Shown here: in pieces, positions 7,961 through 14,979 of the stretch
Numbering within the stretch: position 1 is the stretch's first letter
Layout: each line of letters begins with the position of its first letter
NCBI GenBank assembly: GCA_012514835.1
Contig: JAAYZM010000196.1
Coordinates: 1-17,379, forward strand
DNA length: 17,379 nucleotides
Reading direction: 5' to 3'
Source of the DNA: Actinomycetales bacterium
GTDB lineage: Bacteria; Actinomycetota; Actinomycetes; Actinomycetales; Cellulomonadaceae
Program-made: the position numbers and the translations under genes
Notes under the pieces: generated by a model
What the model saw: the letters and a program-made list of their open reading frames with translations, nothing else
Database searches by the model: none
What the model was told of the DNA's origin: nothing

Positions 7961-8622
7961 GGGTCCACCCGGGGGATCGAGATGAGGCTGCCGGGCCGCA
8001 GGCGCAACGGGTCGGGAATCTGGTTGGCCGTCGCGAGCGCCCGCCACTTGGTCGCGTCGCCGTAGTAGCGCGCGGCGATCCGGTCGAGCGTCTCGCCGGA
8101 CTGGACCCGGTGCACGCGGTGCGGCTCGGGCGTGCCCGACGTCGGGTTCTGGGGACCGAACGCGTGCGACTCCTCGTACTGGCGCAGCACGAGCCCCACG
8201 GCGGCGCGCAGCGGCGTGCCCGTCGAGGAGAAGTACGTGAACGCCGTGGTCATCGACGCCACGACGGCCTTGAAGGAGTGCAGGTCCCCCCAGTGGAACG
8301 TCACGGTGGGCGGGCGCACGTTGCCCGTGCGCTCGTCCGAGCCGGGCAGCGACGTGTCGATCTCCATGAGGTTGTGCAGCTTGCCGGTGTACTTGGTCAC
8401 GGCCGTACCGTCGTGCGTCGTGTCGAAGAACAGGTCGACGCCCATGGTGCCGGGCTCGGCACCCGCGTAGCGCAAGCGCGGCACGCCCTTGCCGGGAAGG
8501 GCGGCACCTTCCCAGCGGTTCACGCGCGAGACGTGCAGCTGCGCGGGGTTGAAGAGGCACGGCAAGCGTTCGCCGCCCTCGATCTCGAGGAAGGCTTTGG
8601 CCGCGCTGGTCTGGTCCGCCAT
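7957..8622 (-). CDS. LysM-domain baseplate hub protein (Afp7/gp53-like)
   Basis: 221 residues. The ATG shares one base with the stop of the preceding 998-codon gene (TGATG). The N-terminal part has the pattern of CIS LysM proteins: LPCLFNPAQLHVSRVNRWEG (20-39), then an immunoglobulin-like hub domain with MGVDLFFDTT (60-69) and PPTVTFHWGDLHSFKAVVAS (104-123). A C-terminal LysM module spans about 168-218 (HRVQSGETLDRIAARYYGDA at 171-190, ending in SLISIP). In contractile tails such proteins sit around the spike and tube start and stabilise the baseplate core; LysM is used there as a structural fold rather than for export. The position immediately before the spike gene is the standard eCIS order. 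No signal peptide is present, consistent with cytoplasmic assembly. Confidence 0.92.
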   Translation of the reverse strand: MADQTSAAKAFLEIEGGERLPCLFNPAQLHVSRVNRWEGAALPGKGVPRLRYAGAEPGTMGVDLFFDTTHDGTAVTKYTGKLHNLMEIDTSLPGSDERTGNVRPPTVTFHWGDLHSFKAVVASMTTAFTYFSSTGTPLRAAVGLVLRQYEESHAFGPQNPTSGTPEPHRVHRVQSGETLDRIAARYYGDATKWRALATANQIPDPLRLRPGSLISIPRVDP

Positions 8623-11618
8623 CAGAACACCTCCGTGCCCAGGCGCCACGCGCGCCGCTCGGTCTCTTCGCTCATGCGTCGCTCGACCAGCTCGAGCACG
8701 CGGTCGTCGAGGTCGCTCGCGATCCACTCCTCGAGCCGGGCGAGCACGCGCTGCTGCACCTGGGACGCGAGGACCTCGGAGTCGGGCGCGGTGGTGGGGT
8801 CGGGGGACCACAGGCTCGGGCGCACGGCGTCTCCTTCGGTTCGGGGGGCTCCGGGGGCGCTCGCGCCCGCCGGGGGTGGGAAGTGGGTGGGGCCGCCCGC
8901 GGCGACGCCGGGGACGGGGGGCGGACGGTGCCCGCCGAGGAGGCCGGGGCGCGCGCCGACGGGCGAGGACGTGTCCGACGCCGGGGCCCGGGCCGGTCCC
9001 GCACCGGCGCCCGGCGGGGGAGCGGCGGCCCAGGACCGCACGCTCGGCAGCCCCGTGGGCCTGGGGGTGGTGGGTCGCGGCGGGGCGGCGATGCCCCCTG
9101 CGGCGGCAGCGACGGCGGCTCCGACGACGGCGGCTCCCGCGGTCCCGGCCCCCGTGGCGCCGGTACGCGCCCGGCCGAGCAGCGGGGCGCTCGAGGCTTC
9201 CGCGACGCGCGGTCGGGTCGTGTTCCACCGGCGCACCACGGGTCCGCTCGGGACGGCGAGCCGGTCCGGACGGCCGGTGCTCCCTGGTCCCGCGGCGGCG
9301 ACGGTCACGGGCGCGAGCGCGCGCAGGGCCGCGCCGACGGGGCCGGCTCCCGCGGACTCCGTGACGGGGCCGAGCGCGGGTGCGGCGCCCGGTCGGGGCG
9401 TGGTGTGGCGGCGCACGGCCGCGGGCACGAGCTCACCGAGGTGCCGTGCGGTGGTGCCCGGGGGGCCGCCGGTCGTGGCGGCACCTGCTGACGCGCTCGA
9501 GACCGACCGTATCGAGGGAGTTCCTGCCGAGGGAGTCCCTGCCGAGGAAGTCCCTGCCGGGCTCGAACCGCTCGACGCGCTCGCGGCGGGGGCGCTCGAC
9601 GTCAGGTGGGCGTGCGAGGTGCTCTCCGCAGAGACCGACGTGGTCGAGGACGACGTGCCGACGTGCGCGCGGCGTACCGGCTGGCCTGTGGGCTGGGCTG
9701 CGGGCTGGCCGACGGCGGCGCCGTGTGCGGCCGACGGACGGGGAGCGAACCCGCCGAGACCGGGGGCCGCCGCGGACGTCTGTGCGGGTGCCGCGGTGAG
9801 ACGACGCAGTCCCGGGGCGTCGCTACCGAGCGACAACCCCGCGCCGTGCCCCAACGCGCCCGGCCGCCGGTGCCCCGTGCCCGGCAGCGCGTGCCGTCGC
9901 GCTCGCCCCGCGCCATGGGCCGCTGGGCCCTCGAGGAGTGAGCGGCGCACGAGCGCTCCCGCGATGCCGGCGCCCGCGCCAGACGGTGCCGCGCTGGTCG
10001 AGGCGACGCCGGGAACCTCGATGCCGGGAGCTCCGGTGCCGGAGGAGCGGGCGCCGGAGGAGCCGGTGCTGGGTGCCTGCGCGGTGGCTCCCGCGGTGCT
10101 GTGGGCGGGCAGCGTCACGGAAGAGCCAGGGCTGCCTGCGAGGGCGGCCGCTCCGGAGGAGGTGGCGCGCTGGGCGGGGGTTGGCTCGGCGCCCCGGTTA
10201 CTCGTCGAGGCCTGCGCGCTCGGAGCCGACTGGGTGCTCTGAGCAGGCTGTGTGCTCTGAGTCGGTGTGCTCTGAACAGGCTGCGGGTGGGCCGAGCCGT
10301 CTCGGGTGGTCGGTACGGCAGGGCGGGGCGGCCCGTGCTGCGCACCCGGAGTCACGTGGGACGAGGACGAGGTCGCGTCAGCGTCGAGCGCGCGACGCAC
10401 CTCGAGCCCGGCGTGCGCGGGCGGGGCGGGAGTGACGGGTGCACCCGCGGCGTCGATGTCGCCGTGCGCGCGACGGCCTCGGTGCGCGGGCGCCGGTGCG
10501 GCGAGCGGCTGGTGGGCGCTGAGCGAGCGCGTCGCGCGACGCACGGGCCCGGCGAGCGGACGCAACGTGCGCCCCGGGGCCCACGCGCGCGACACGGTCG
10601 GCGCGGCGGGATGCTCGGTCGCAGCATCGAGCCCCGCACGGTCGATGTCGGACCGGGTGCTACCGGTCTCGGCGTCGCCAGTCACCGTGCCGACGATGCG
10701 TGCGCCGTCGGTCTTCGTGGCGTCAACCCCCGCGGGGCTCGAGTCGCGTGCCGTGGCGCTCGCGGCCGGAGACACCGACCTCGCGACGGTCGCAGACGCA
10801 GTCGCGAGCACGGGACGAGCCCGCTCCTCACGCGCGAGGCGAGCGAGCGCGCGGCGTCGCAGCAAGCGCGACACGACGGGAGCCGAGACGGGACCCGAGG
10901 GGATCGAGCTGGAAGCAGAGTGGCCCGAGGAAGCAGCTCCGGCACCCACCGACCCGGACGTCGCGAGCGCGCCGTCGTCGTTCGTGCGCGGCGAGCCCAC
11001 GGCGGGGGCGGGGTGCGGTGCCGTGGGCGCGGGGCCCTGATTCGTGGGGGCGGGGCCCTGCGCGGCGCGGCGCGAACCGGCGCTGCGCTCCGAGCGGGAC
11101 CCGACCCCCTCGGCGTTCCCCGGGGGGCCTCCCGCGGGCCGGGCGCCCGGTGGCCTCGAGCTGGTGCGGCGAGATCGTGAGTCCGCGGGCGTGGTCATGC
11201 GGCCCACGGCGTCCACCTCGGCAGGCAGTCGCATCGCGACGGTCTGGGGAGCGAGCCGCGCCGGCACGGACCCGGGCGCGCCGTGCTCGCTCGGCATGCG
11301 GCGCACCACGCGGCGCAGCCCGCGCCCGGGCAGCTCCTCTGCCTCGGCCGGCGGCGACCACCACTGCGGGGGGCGCAGCTCGAGGGGCGCGGTCGGCACG
11401 GGGACCGTCGTCGTCGGCCCTGCCGCGACGGGCAGGGGCCGGGAGAGGCGACGGCGCACGACGGCGGGACGCCCCCACCCGCGCGCGAAGCGCAGCGAGG
11501 CCGCGGCGACCGAGCCGAGGCCTCCGCGCCCGGCGACACCGCCGAGGTGGCGCGCGGCGACCGCCCGGCCGAGCCGGTTGCGGTCGACAGCGGCGTCGTC
11601 GTCGTGGGTGGTGGTCAT
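8622..11618 (-). CDS. 998-residue low-complexity protein of unknown function with scattered VRR motifs and C-terminal helix
   Basis: I do not recognise a family. The ATG at 11618 overlaps the tube 2 stop by 4 bp (ATGA), and the stop overlaps the LysM start, so the gene is an integral operon member. The protein is dominated by Ala, Pro, Ser, Thr, Gly and Arg and is probably disordered over residues 1-945. Short basic motifs recur: VVRRRLSRP (53-61), LRRVVRR (101-107), LLRRRAL (252-258), VRRATRSLS (359-367), VRRAL (407-411), VRRSLLEG (557-564), LRRLTAAPA (604-612), VRRAHVG (648-654), VRRHTTPRP (735-743) and VVRRWNTTRP (794-803). Only the last 50 residues (about 948-998, e.g. SQVQQRVLARLEEWIASDLD) look ordered and form one or two amphipathic helices. 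No HExxH or DUF4157 motif, no coiled-coil tape measure and no membrane segment is evident. Possible roles are scaffold, tape measure, or cargo/hub adaptor. Confidence 0.75.
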   Translation of the reverse strand: MTTTHDDDAAVDRNRLGRAVAARHLGGVAGRGGLGSVAAASLRFARGWGRPAVVRRRLSRPLPVAAGPTTTVPVPTAPLELRPPQWWSPPAEAEELPGRGLRRVVRRMPSEHGAPGSVPARLAPQTVAMRLPAEVDAVGRMTTPADSRSRRTSSRPPGARPAGGPPGNAEGVGSRSERSAGSRRAAQGPAPTNQGPAPTAPHPAPAVGSPRTNDDGALATSGSVGAGAASSGHSASSSIPSGPVSAPVVSRLLRRRALARLAREERARPVLATASATVARSVSPAASATARDSSPAGVDATKTDGARIVGTVTGDAETGSTRSDIDRAGLDAATEHPAAPTVSRAWAPGRTLRPLAGPVRRATRSLSAHQPLAAPAPAHRGRRAHGDIDAAGAPVTPAPPAHAGLEVRRALDADATSSSSHVTPGAQHGPPRPAVPTTRDGSAHPQPVQSTPTQSTQPAQSTQSAPSAQASTSNRGAEPTPAQRATSSGAAALAGSPGSSVTLPAHSTAGATAQAPSTGSSGARSSGTGAPGIEVPGVASTSAAPSGAGAGIAGALVRRSLLEGPAAHGAGRARRHALPGTGHRRPGALGHGAGLSLGSDAPGLRRLTAAPAQTSAAAPGLGGFAPRPSAAHGAAVGQPAAQPTGQPVRRAHVGTSSSTTSVSAESTSHAHLTSSAPAASASSGSSPAGTSSAGTPSAGTPSIRSVSSASAGAATTGGPPGTTARHLGELVPAAVRRHTTPRPGAAPALGPVTESAGAGPVGAALRALAPVTVAAAGPGSTGRPDRLAVPSGPVVRRWNTTRPRVAEASSAPLLGRARTGATGAGTAGAAVVGAAVAAAAGGIAAPPRPTTPRPTGLPSVRSWAAAPPPGAGAGPARAPASDTSSPVGARPGLLGGHRPPPVPGVAAGGPTHFPPPAGASAPGAPRTEGDAVRPSLWSPDPTTAPDSEVLASQVQQRVLARLEEWIASDLDDRVLELVERRMSEETERRAWRLGTEVF
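9514..9558 (-). repeat. Three tandem 15-bp repeats inside the 998-codon gene
   Basis: On the + strand the units are gagggagttcctgcc, gagggagtccctgcc and gaggaagtccctgcc, at 9514-9528, 9529-9543 and 9544-9558. They encode a repeated five-residue GT(S/P)SA-type unit on the minus strand. The length is a multiple of three, so copy-number change would keep the frame. Confidence 0.85.
10234..10275 (-). repeat. Imperfect 15/18-bp minisatellite encoding QST units
   Basis: The 9-mer gtgctctga occurs at 10234, 10252 and 10267 (spacings of 18 and 15 bp), two copies being followed by a variant of 'gcaggctg'. On the minus strand it encodes QST repeats (TPTQSTQPAQSTQS) within the disordered 998-residue protein. 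All spacings are multiples of three, so length changes stay in frame. Confidence 0.8.
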
Positions 11619-12091
11619 GACGTCGTGGACCGGAACCCGTTGTGCGCCACCTCGAGGGTCTCCACGAGGGGATCGTACGAGTCGGCGGCGAGCTGGGGGC
11701 CGCTCCAGCGCACGGCGAACACGCCCTGGACGGACCACGAGCGCAAGCGCTCGCCCTGGTGGCTCACCACGGTGACAGCCCCCGTGGCGCGCGTGAGCTT
11801 GTTGCCGCTCCCGGCGAAGCCCTCGCCGGAGCTCTTGCGCACCCACTCGAAGAGCGCGTCGGACTGCACCAGCCCGCGGACGAACACGAGGTTGGGCCAG
11901 CGCATCACGCCCGGGAGCTGGTGCACGTAGGCGTTCTGGCCGCCCTCGACGTACTCCTCGACAGCGATGTCGAGCTCGAGGCCCTTGACCTCGCGAAACG
12001 TCCCGATCTCGACGCCGTCCACCTCGAAGAGGAAGTGGCCGGACGTCGTGGGCTCGCCGCCCAGCGGGAGGGCAGACTCAGGTAGCGGCAT
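11615..12091 (-). CDS. Second tail tube-type protein (TIGR02241/T4 gp19-like, probable baseplate-proximal tube)
   Basis: 158 residues, start ATG at 12091. The pattern GHFLFEVDGVEIGTFREVKG (18-37) followed by LELDIAVEEYVEGGQNAYVH is typical of the phage-tail-region tube family. A later FAVRWSGPQLAADSYDPLVE and ETLEVAHNGF match the C-terminal strands that hexamerise into a tube ring. In Afp/PVC-type systems a second, divergent tube copy forms the first ring(s) that adapt the spike to the main tube; the position here, between the assembly genes and the hub genes, fits that role (Afp5-like). The gene overlaps the small DUF6760-like gene by 14 bp at its start and the 998-codon gene by 4 bp at its end. 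A GGAGG sits 12 nt upstream of the ATG, rather far, so coupling may matter. Confidence 0.9.
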   Translation of the reverse strand: MPLPESALPLGGEPTTSGHFLFEVDGVEIGTFREVKGLELDIAVEEYVEGGQNAYVHQLPGVMRWPNLVFVRGLVQSDALFEWVRKSSGEGFAGSGNKLTRATGAVTVVSHQGERLRSWSVQGVFAVRWSGPQLAADSYDPLVETLEVAHNGFRSTTS

Positions 12092-12257
12092 GGTCGCGGA
12101 CCGCCTCCCAGGCTCGTTCGTTCATCGTGGCGACGGCCCGCACCATGCGGACCCTGTCGAGGTGCTCGAGGTCGAGCAGGTCACCGATCGACCAGTGCAG
12201 GTGATACGCGAGGTAAGCGATCTCCTGCCACAGGGCGTCGACGGGATAGCGGAGCAC
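12078..12257 (-). CDS. Small 59-residue DUF6760-like protein of CIS clusters
   Basis: Found by direct translation of the 186 bases between the neighbouring genes. A GTG at 12257, 7 bp after the in-frame stop of the preceding gene, opens 59 codons: MLRYPVDALWQEIAYLAYHL, then a block with HWSIGDLLDLEHLDRVRMV, ending in RDHAAT. The YP...EIAYLAYHxHW...LDLEHxDR pattern matches short proteins that lie between the tail-assembly gene and a tube gene in many eCIS and related phage-tail loci (DUF6760 as I recall it). The protein is all-helical and cytoplasmic. Its function is not established; by position it may be an assembly chaperone acting with the preceding gene product. It overlaps tube 2 by 14 bp. 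No strong Shine-Dalgarno precedes the GTG, so reinitiation after the upstream stop is likely. Confidence 0.88.
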   Translation of the reverse strand: MLRYPVDALWQEIAYLAYHLHWSIGDLLDLEHLDRVRMVRAVATMNERAWEAVRDHAAT

Positions 12258-12263
12258 GGCGCG

Positions 12264-12758
12264 TCACCGCGTCTCGGAGCCGAGCTCCTGGATCGCGGAG
12301 CGTCCCGGCCGGGCAGACACGTCGGTGTCGGGCTCGCCGTCCTGACCGTCGTCGGCCCCCTCCGTCGGCGCCTCGGGCGCCGCGTCGGAAGGTGCGTCGA
12401 TCGACACCCCCGCTGCGGGACCCGCCTGGGCGTGCTCGGCGAGGAACGCGTCGAACTCCTCTTGCGTGCCGAAGTTGATCACGCCGTAGAAGTCCTGCAG
12501 GTAGGCGAGGTCGGCCGCGAAGAGGTTCTCGATCTCGTGCGCGGTGACGAGCTCGAGGGAACCGAGGCGCTCGACCACGCGGGCGAGCACGACGATGGTC
12601 AGGCGCGGGTCGTCCGGCCCCTGGATCGTCGGGTCGCGCAGCGGTTCGAGCTCGTCGCGCGCCGTCGCGAGACGCATGACACCGGAACGGTGCACCGCTC
12701 CCTCGCGGTCGACATAACCGCGAGGGAGGGTGAACTCGTACTGGGTGCGCAGGCTCAC
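12264..12758 (-). CDS. Tail-assembly chaperone-like protein of CIS/phage tails
   Basis: 164 residues. GTG is chosen because it overlaps the tube 1 stop by 4 bp (GTGA). The ordered part, about 1-98, contains YEFTLPRGYVDREGAVHRSG (7-26), GVMRLATARDELEPLRDP, the helix LTIVVLARVVERLGSLELVT (53-72), and IENLFAADLAYLQDFYGVIN (76-95). This matches conserved eCIS proteins annotated as phage tail assembly proteins, which resemble TAC chaperones that bind tape-measure or tube subunits before assembly. The C-terminal 50-60 residues are acidic, Ala/Pro-rich and probably disordered. Placed between tube 1 and the DUF6760-like gene, it occupies the standard position. The family call is good; the chaperone function is inferred from phage analogues. 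Confidence 0.85.
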   Translation of the reverse strand: MSLRTQYEFTLPRGYVDREGAVHRSGVMRLATARDELEPLRDPTIQGPDDPRLTIVVLARVVERLGSLELVTAHEIENLFAADLAYLQDFYGVINFGTQEEFDAFLAEHAQAGPAAGVSIDAPSDAAPEAPTEGADDGQDGEPDTDVSARPGRSAIQELGSETR

Positions 12759-13228
12759 TTGGCCCGCTCGAGGCGCTCGATGACGAGGGTCACCGTCTCC
12801 TTGACGGCGTCCTGGCCGTCGACGGAGAGCTGGTCCGTGGAGATCTTCGACGGCCAGCCGTTGAAGAAGTTGAACCGAGCGACCTCCTGGGCGCCCGCGT
12901 CGTACAGGACCACGGAGCCGTTCTTGCGGTTGCCCGCACGGTCGCCCGCGAGGCCGCCCTGGCGCACGGCGGTGAACCACTGCCACAGCGGGTCGTTGGC
13001 GACGTCGGAGGGGGCGACGCGGGTGAGGGACAGGTCGGGGACCTCGACCGTCTGGCCGAGGAACTTGACCTGCTGCTTCTGACCCTTCTCGCCCGTCTGT
13101 GTCGACTTGACGACGCCGACCTCGACGTCGAGACCGGAGACGGAGATCAGGGCGGTGACGACCTTGCCGTCGATCTCGAGGAAGAAGTTCTGGGAGATGA
13201 TCGGGTCAGCGGTGAAGAGACCGGACAT
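12755..13228 (-). CDS. Main tail tube protein (Hcp/gp19-like, TIGR02241)
   Basis: 157 residues, ATG at 13228 with an AGGAG six bases upstream. The N-terminus (DPIISQNFFLEIDGKVVTAL, 8-27), SVSGLDVEVGVVKSTQTGEKGQ, the central VPDLSLTRVAPSDVANDPLW (63-82) and the C-terminal VKETVTLVIERLERAK are those of inner-tube proteins that stack as hexameric rings inside the sheath (Afp1-like). This copy follows the sheath gene after 48 bp and has its own ribosome-binding site, in line with the need for many copies. It is distinct in sequence from the second tube protein encoded at 11615-12091. Its stop overlaps the next gene by 4 bp. Confidence 0.94.
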   Translation of the reverse strand: MSGLFTADPIISQNFFLEIDGKVVTALISVSGLDVEVGVVKSTQTGEKGQKQQVKFLGQTVEVPDLSLTRVAPSDVANDPLWQWFTAVRQGGLAGDRAGNRKNGSVVLYDAGAQEVARFNFFNGWPSKISTDQLSVDGQDAVKETVTLVIERLERAK

Positions 13229-13234
13229 GGGGTG

Positions 13235-13239
13235 CTCCT
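13235..13239 (-). promoter_or_regulatory. Ribosome-binding site of main tube gene
   Basis: AGGAG on the minus strand, six bases before the ATG at 13228. It is one of the few strong Shine-Dalgarno sequences in the operon, most later starts relying on overlap with the preceding stop. The 48-bp gap 13229-13276 holds nothing else evident. Confidence 0.7.
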
Positions 13240-13276
13240 ACGGGTGTGAAGTGTGTGGTGGACGAGGACGAGCCGC

Positions 13277-14845
13277 TCAGGAAGCGCTCTGCTTGTTCTG
13301 GCTGATGCGGAAGATGACGAACTCGGCCGGCTTCACGGGCGCGAGCCCGACCTCGACGATGAGCTTGCCCTGGTCGATCGACTCGGGCGTGTTGGTCGTC
13401 TCGTCGCAGCGCACGAAGTACGCCTGGTCCGGCGTGGAGCCGAACAGCGCGCCCGCCTGCCACAGACCGTGCAGGTAGCCGCCGAGCGTGCGCTTGACGC
13501 CCTCCCACAGCGAGACGTCGTTCGGCTCGAAGACGGCCCACTGGGTGCCCTCGAGGATCGTCGACTCGACCATGTTGAACAGCCGGCGCACGTTGAGGTA
13601 CTGCCAGTCGGTGTCCGAGGCGAGCGTGCGAGCACCCCACACGCGGATGCCGCGGGTGCCGAACGGGCGGATCGCGTTGATCCCGATCGGGTTGATCAGG
13701 CCCTGCTCGTTCTGCGTCACGTTGCGCTCGACGTCGAGGACGCCGCGCAGCGTGTCGTTCGCGGGGGCCTTCCACACGCCACGGGTTTCGTCCGTGCGCG
13801 CCCACAGCCCGGCCACGTGGCCCGACGGCGGGATGAGGATCTCGGCGTTGCCGTTCGAACCGGTGGGGTTCTCGACCTTGATCCACGGGTAGTACAGCGA
13901 CGCGAACGCCGAGTCGTACTGGGCGACGTCGCTGCGCCACTCGCGCACCTGCTGCGGGGTCATCCCGGGCGGGGTGTCGAGGATCGCGATGCGGTTCGAG
14001 TGCTGCTCGCAGTGGGCGATGAGGGACGTCTGCACGGCCTTCCACAGCCCGAGGTCGAGGGTGCCGTCCTCCTTCGTCGCGGCCGTGACGAGGTCCGGGA
14101 CGGCCACGATCGTGACGTCCTCGGCGATCGCGAGGCCGTTGATGCCCGAGCGCGCGGACTCGGAGCCGGCGAACTTGCGGCCCGTGACGGCCACGGGGAC
14201 GGGGGCGGCCTTCTCGAGCGCGTACGCGCCGGGCTTGAGGAGGTCGAGCTGGGAGGCCAGGTCGACGTCCTCGGCGAGGTTGACCTCGACCTTGATGCGG
14301 GTCGACGTGGCGTTGACGACGCCCGCGACGCCACGGGGGCCGTCGAGGGTCAGGTCCTCGTAGGACTCGACGACCTCGCCGCCCTCGATGATCGACAGGG
14401 AGAACGGTGCGGCGCCCTCGGCGTCGTCGGCCACGTCCGCCGTCGCGATCTCGACCGTGATGTCGGCGTCGGGCTCGACCGACTCGATGCTCACGGGCAG
14501 CCCGAGCGCACGGTCGGCGGCGGGCAGCGCCGCGCGGGCCGGCTCACCGGCGGGCTCGGCGTTCGGCACGCGCACGATGTACGCCTGGGTGCCGCCGTTG
14601 AGGAAGTAGCCGTGGACGGCGAGCGGGAGCATCGCGCCCTCGACGAAGCTGCCGTACAGCGACTCGAACTGCGTCCAGCTCGTGACGAGCCGTGGAGCGA
14701 CACCCTGGGGGTCGTTCGGGTCGTCCGTCGGGGCGCTCGCGGTGAAGCCCACGAAGGCCGTCACGGCCGTGGGGGCGGAGGTCAGGACCTTCTGGGAGGA
14801 CGGGATCTCTTCGACGTAGACGCCGGGAGCTGTGTAGGTCGGCAC
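13277..14845 (-). CDS. Contractile tail sheath protein
   Basis: 522 residues, starting with GTG at 14845 (TCCTCT on the + strand supplies AGAGGA 5 nt upstream). The N-terminus YTAPGVYVEEIPSSQKVLTS (4-23), the early block VAPRLVTSWTQFESLYG, and the C-terminal block DETTNTPESIDQGKLIVEVG followed by LAPVKPAEFVIFRISQ are the signature of contractile sheath proteins of the eCIS/T4-gp18/pyocin type. The terminal strands make the handshake that links subunits into the extended sheath mesh. The middle (about 150-290) is a variable surface domain. It is the first gene of the operon and the only sheath gene here, whereas Afp and PVC carry three. Contraction of this protein drives the tube and spike outward. 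Confidence 0.95.
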   Translation of the reverse strand: MPTYTAPGVYVEEIPSSQKVLTSAPTAVTAFVGFTASAPTDDPNDPQGVAPRLVTSWTQFESLYGSFVEGAMLPLAVHGYFLNGGTQAYIVRVPNAEPAGEPARAALPAADRALGLPVSIESVEPDADITVEIATADVADDAEGAAPFSLSIIEGGEVVESYEDLTLDGPRGVAGVVNATSTRIKVEVNLAEDVDLASQLDLLKPGAYALEKAAPVPVAVTGRKFAGSESARSGINGLAIAEDVTIVAVPDLVTAATKEDGTLDLGLWKAVQTSLIAHCEQHSNRIAILDTPPGMTPQQVREWRSDVAQYDSAFASLYYPWIKVENPTGSNGNAEILIPPSGHVAGLWARTDETRGVWKAPANDTLRGVLDVERNVTQNEQGLINPIGINAIRPFGTRGIRVWGARTLASDTDWQYLNVRRLFNMVESTILEGTQWAVFEPNDVSLWEGVKRTLGGYLHGLWQAGALFGSTPDQAYFVRCDETTNTPESIDQGKLIVEVGLAPVKPAEFVIFRISQNKQSAS

Positions 14846-14850
14846 GGTGT

Positions 14851-14856
14851 TCCTCT
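14851..14856 (-). promoter_or_regulatory. Ribosome-binding site of sheath gene
   Basis: AGAGGA on the minus strand (within AAGAGGAA), five bases before the GTG at 14845. It supports the GTG start of the sheath gene. Confidence 0.7.
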
Positions 14857-14916
14857 TCTCGGCGGCCGCCCGGAGGACCGGACGTACCTGGGACGGCGGA
14901 CGACGATGTCTCGACC

Positions 14917-14945
14917 ACGCTAGGGAGGGCCCGAGAAGGGGTCAT
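14917..14945 (-). promoter_or_regulatory. Candidate sigma70-type promoter of the CIS operon
   Basis: On the minus strand ATGACC (positions 14945-14940; 4 of 6 match TTGACA) is followed after 17 bases by TAGCGT (14922-14917; fits TANNNT). Transcription would start near 14910, giving a leader of about 65 nt to the sheath GTG. The -35 abuts a tandem repeat. The match is modest and found by eye. Confidence 0.35.
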
Positions 14946-14957
14946 CGGTAATCGGTA
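14944..14957. repeat. Exact tandem 7-bp repeat ATCGGTA x2, possible activator site
   Basis: atcggtaatcggta is two perfect copies of a 7-mer, at 14944-14950 and 14951-14957. It lies directly upstream of, and overlaps by two bases, the candidate -35 box of the sheath operon. Direct repeats in this position are commonly activator-binding sites; the binding factor is unknown. Confidence 0.5.
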
Positions 14958-14979
14958 CCCAGGTTTTCGGACGCGATGT

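Noticed and set aside
8110..10242. 710-codon plus-strand open frame opposite the LysM gene and the low-complexity gene
   Set aside because: It spans two minus-strand genes and mirrors their low-complexity composition. The minus-strand frame has coupled start and stop junctions with its neighbours.
9514..10275. Repeats as a CRISPR array
   Set aside because: Units are 9-18 bp, tandem without unique spacers, and lie in frame within a coding sequence.
8622..11618. Low-complexity protein as a DUF4157 metalloprotease-type CIS cargo or classical tape measure
   Set aside because: No HExxH motif is present, and the sequence is Pro/Gly-rich and lacks the long helical heptads of tape-measure proteins.
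13253..14923. 556-codon plus-strand open frame opposite the sheath gene
   Set aside because: Shadow with biased composition; the sheath motifs on the minus strand are unambiguous and the frame also crosses the control region.
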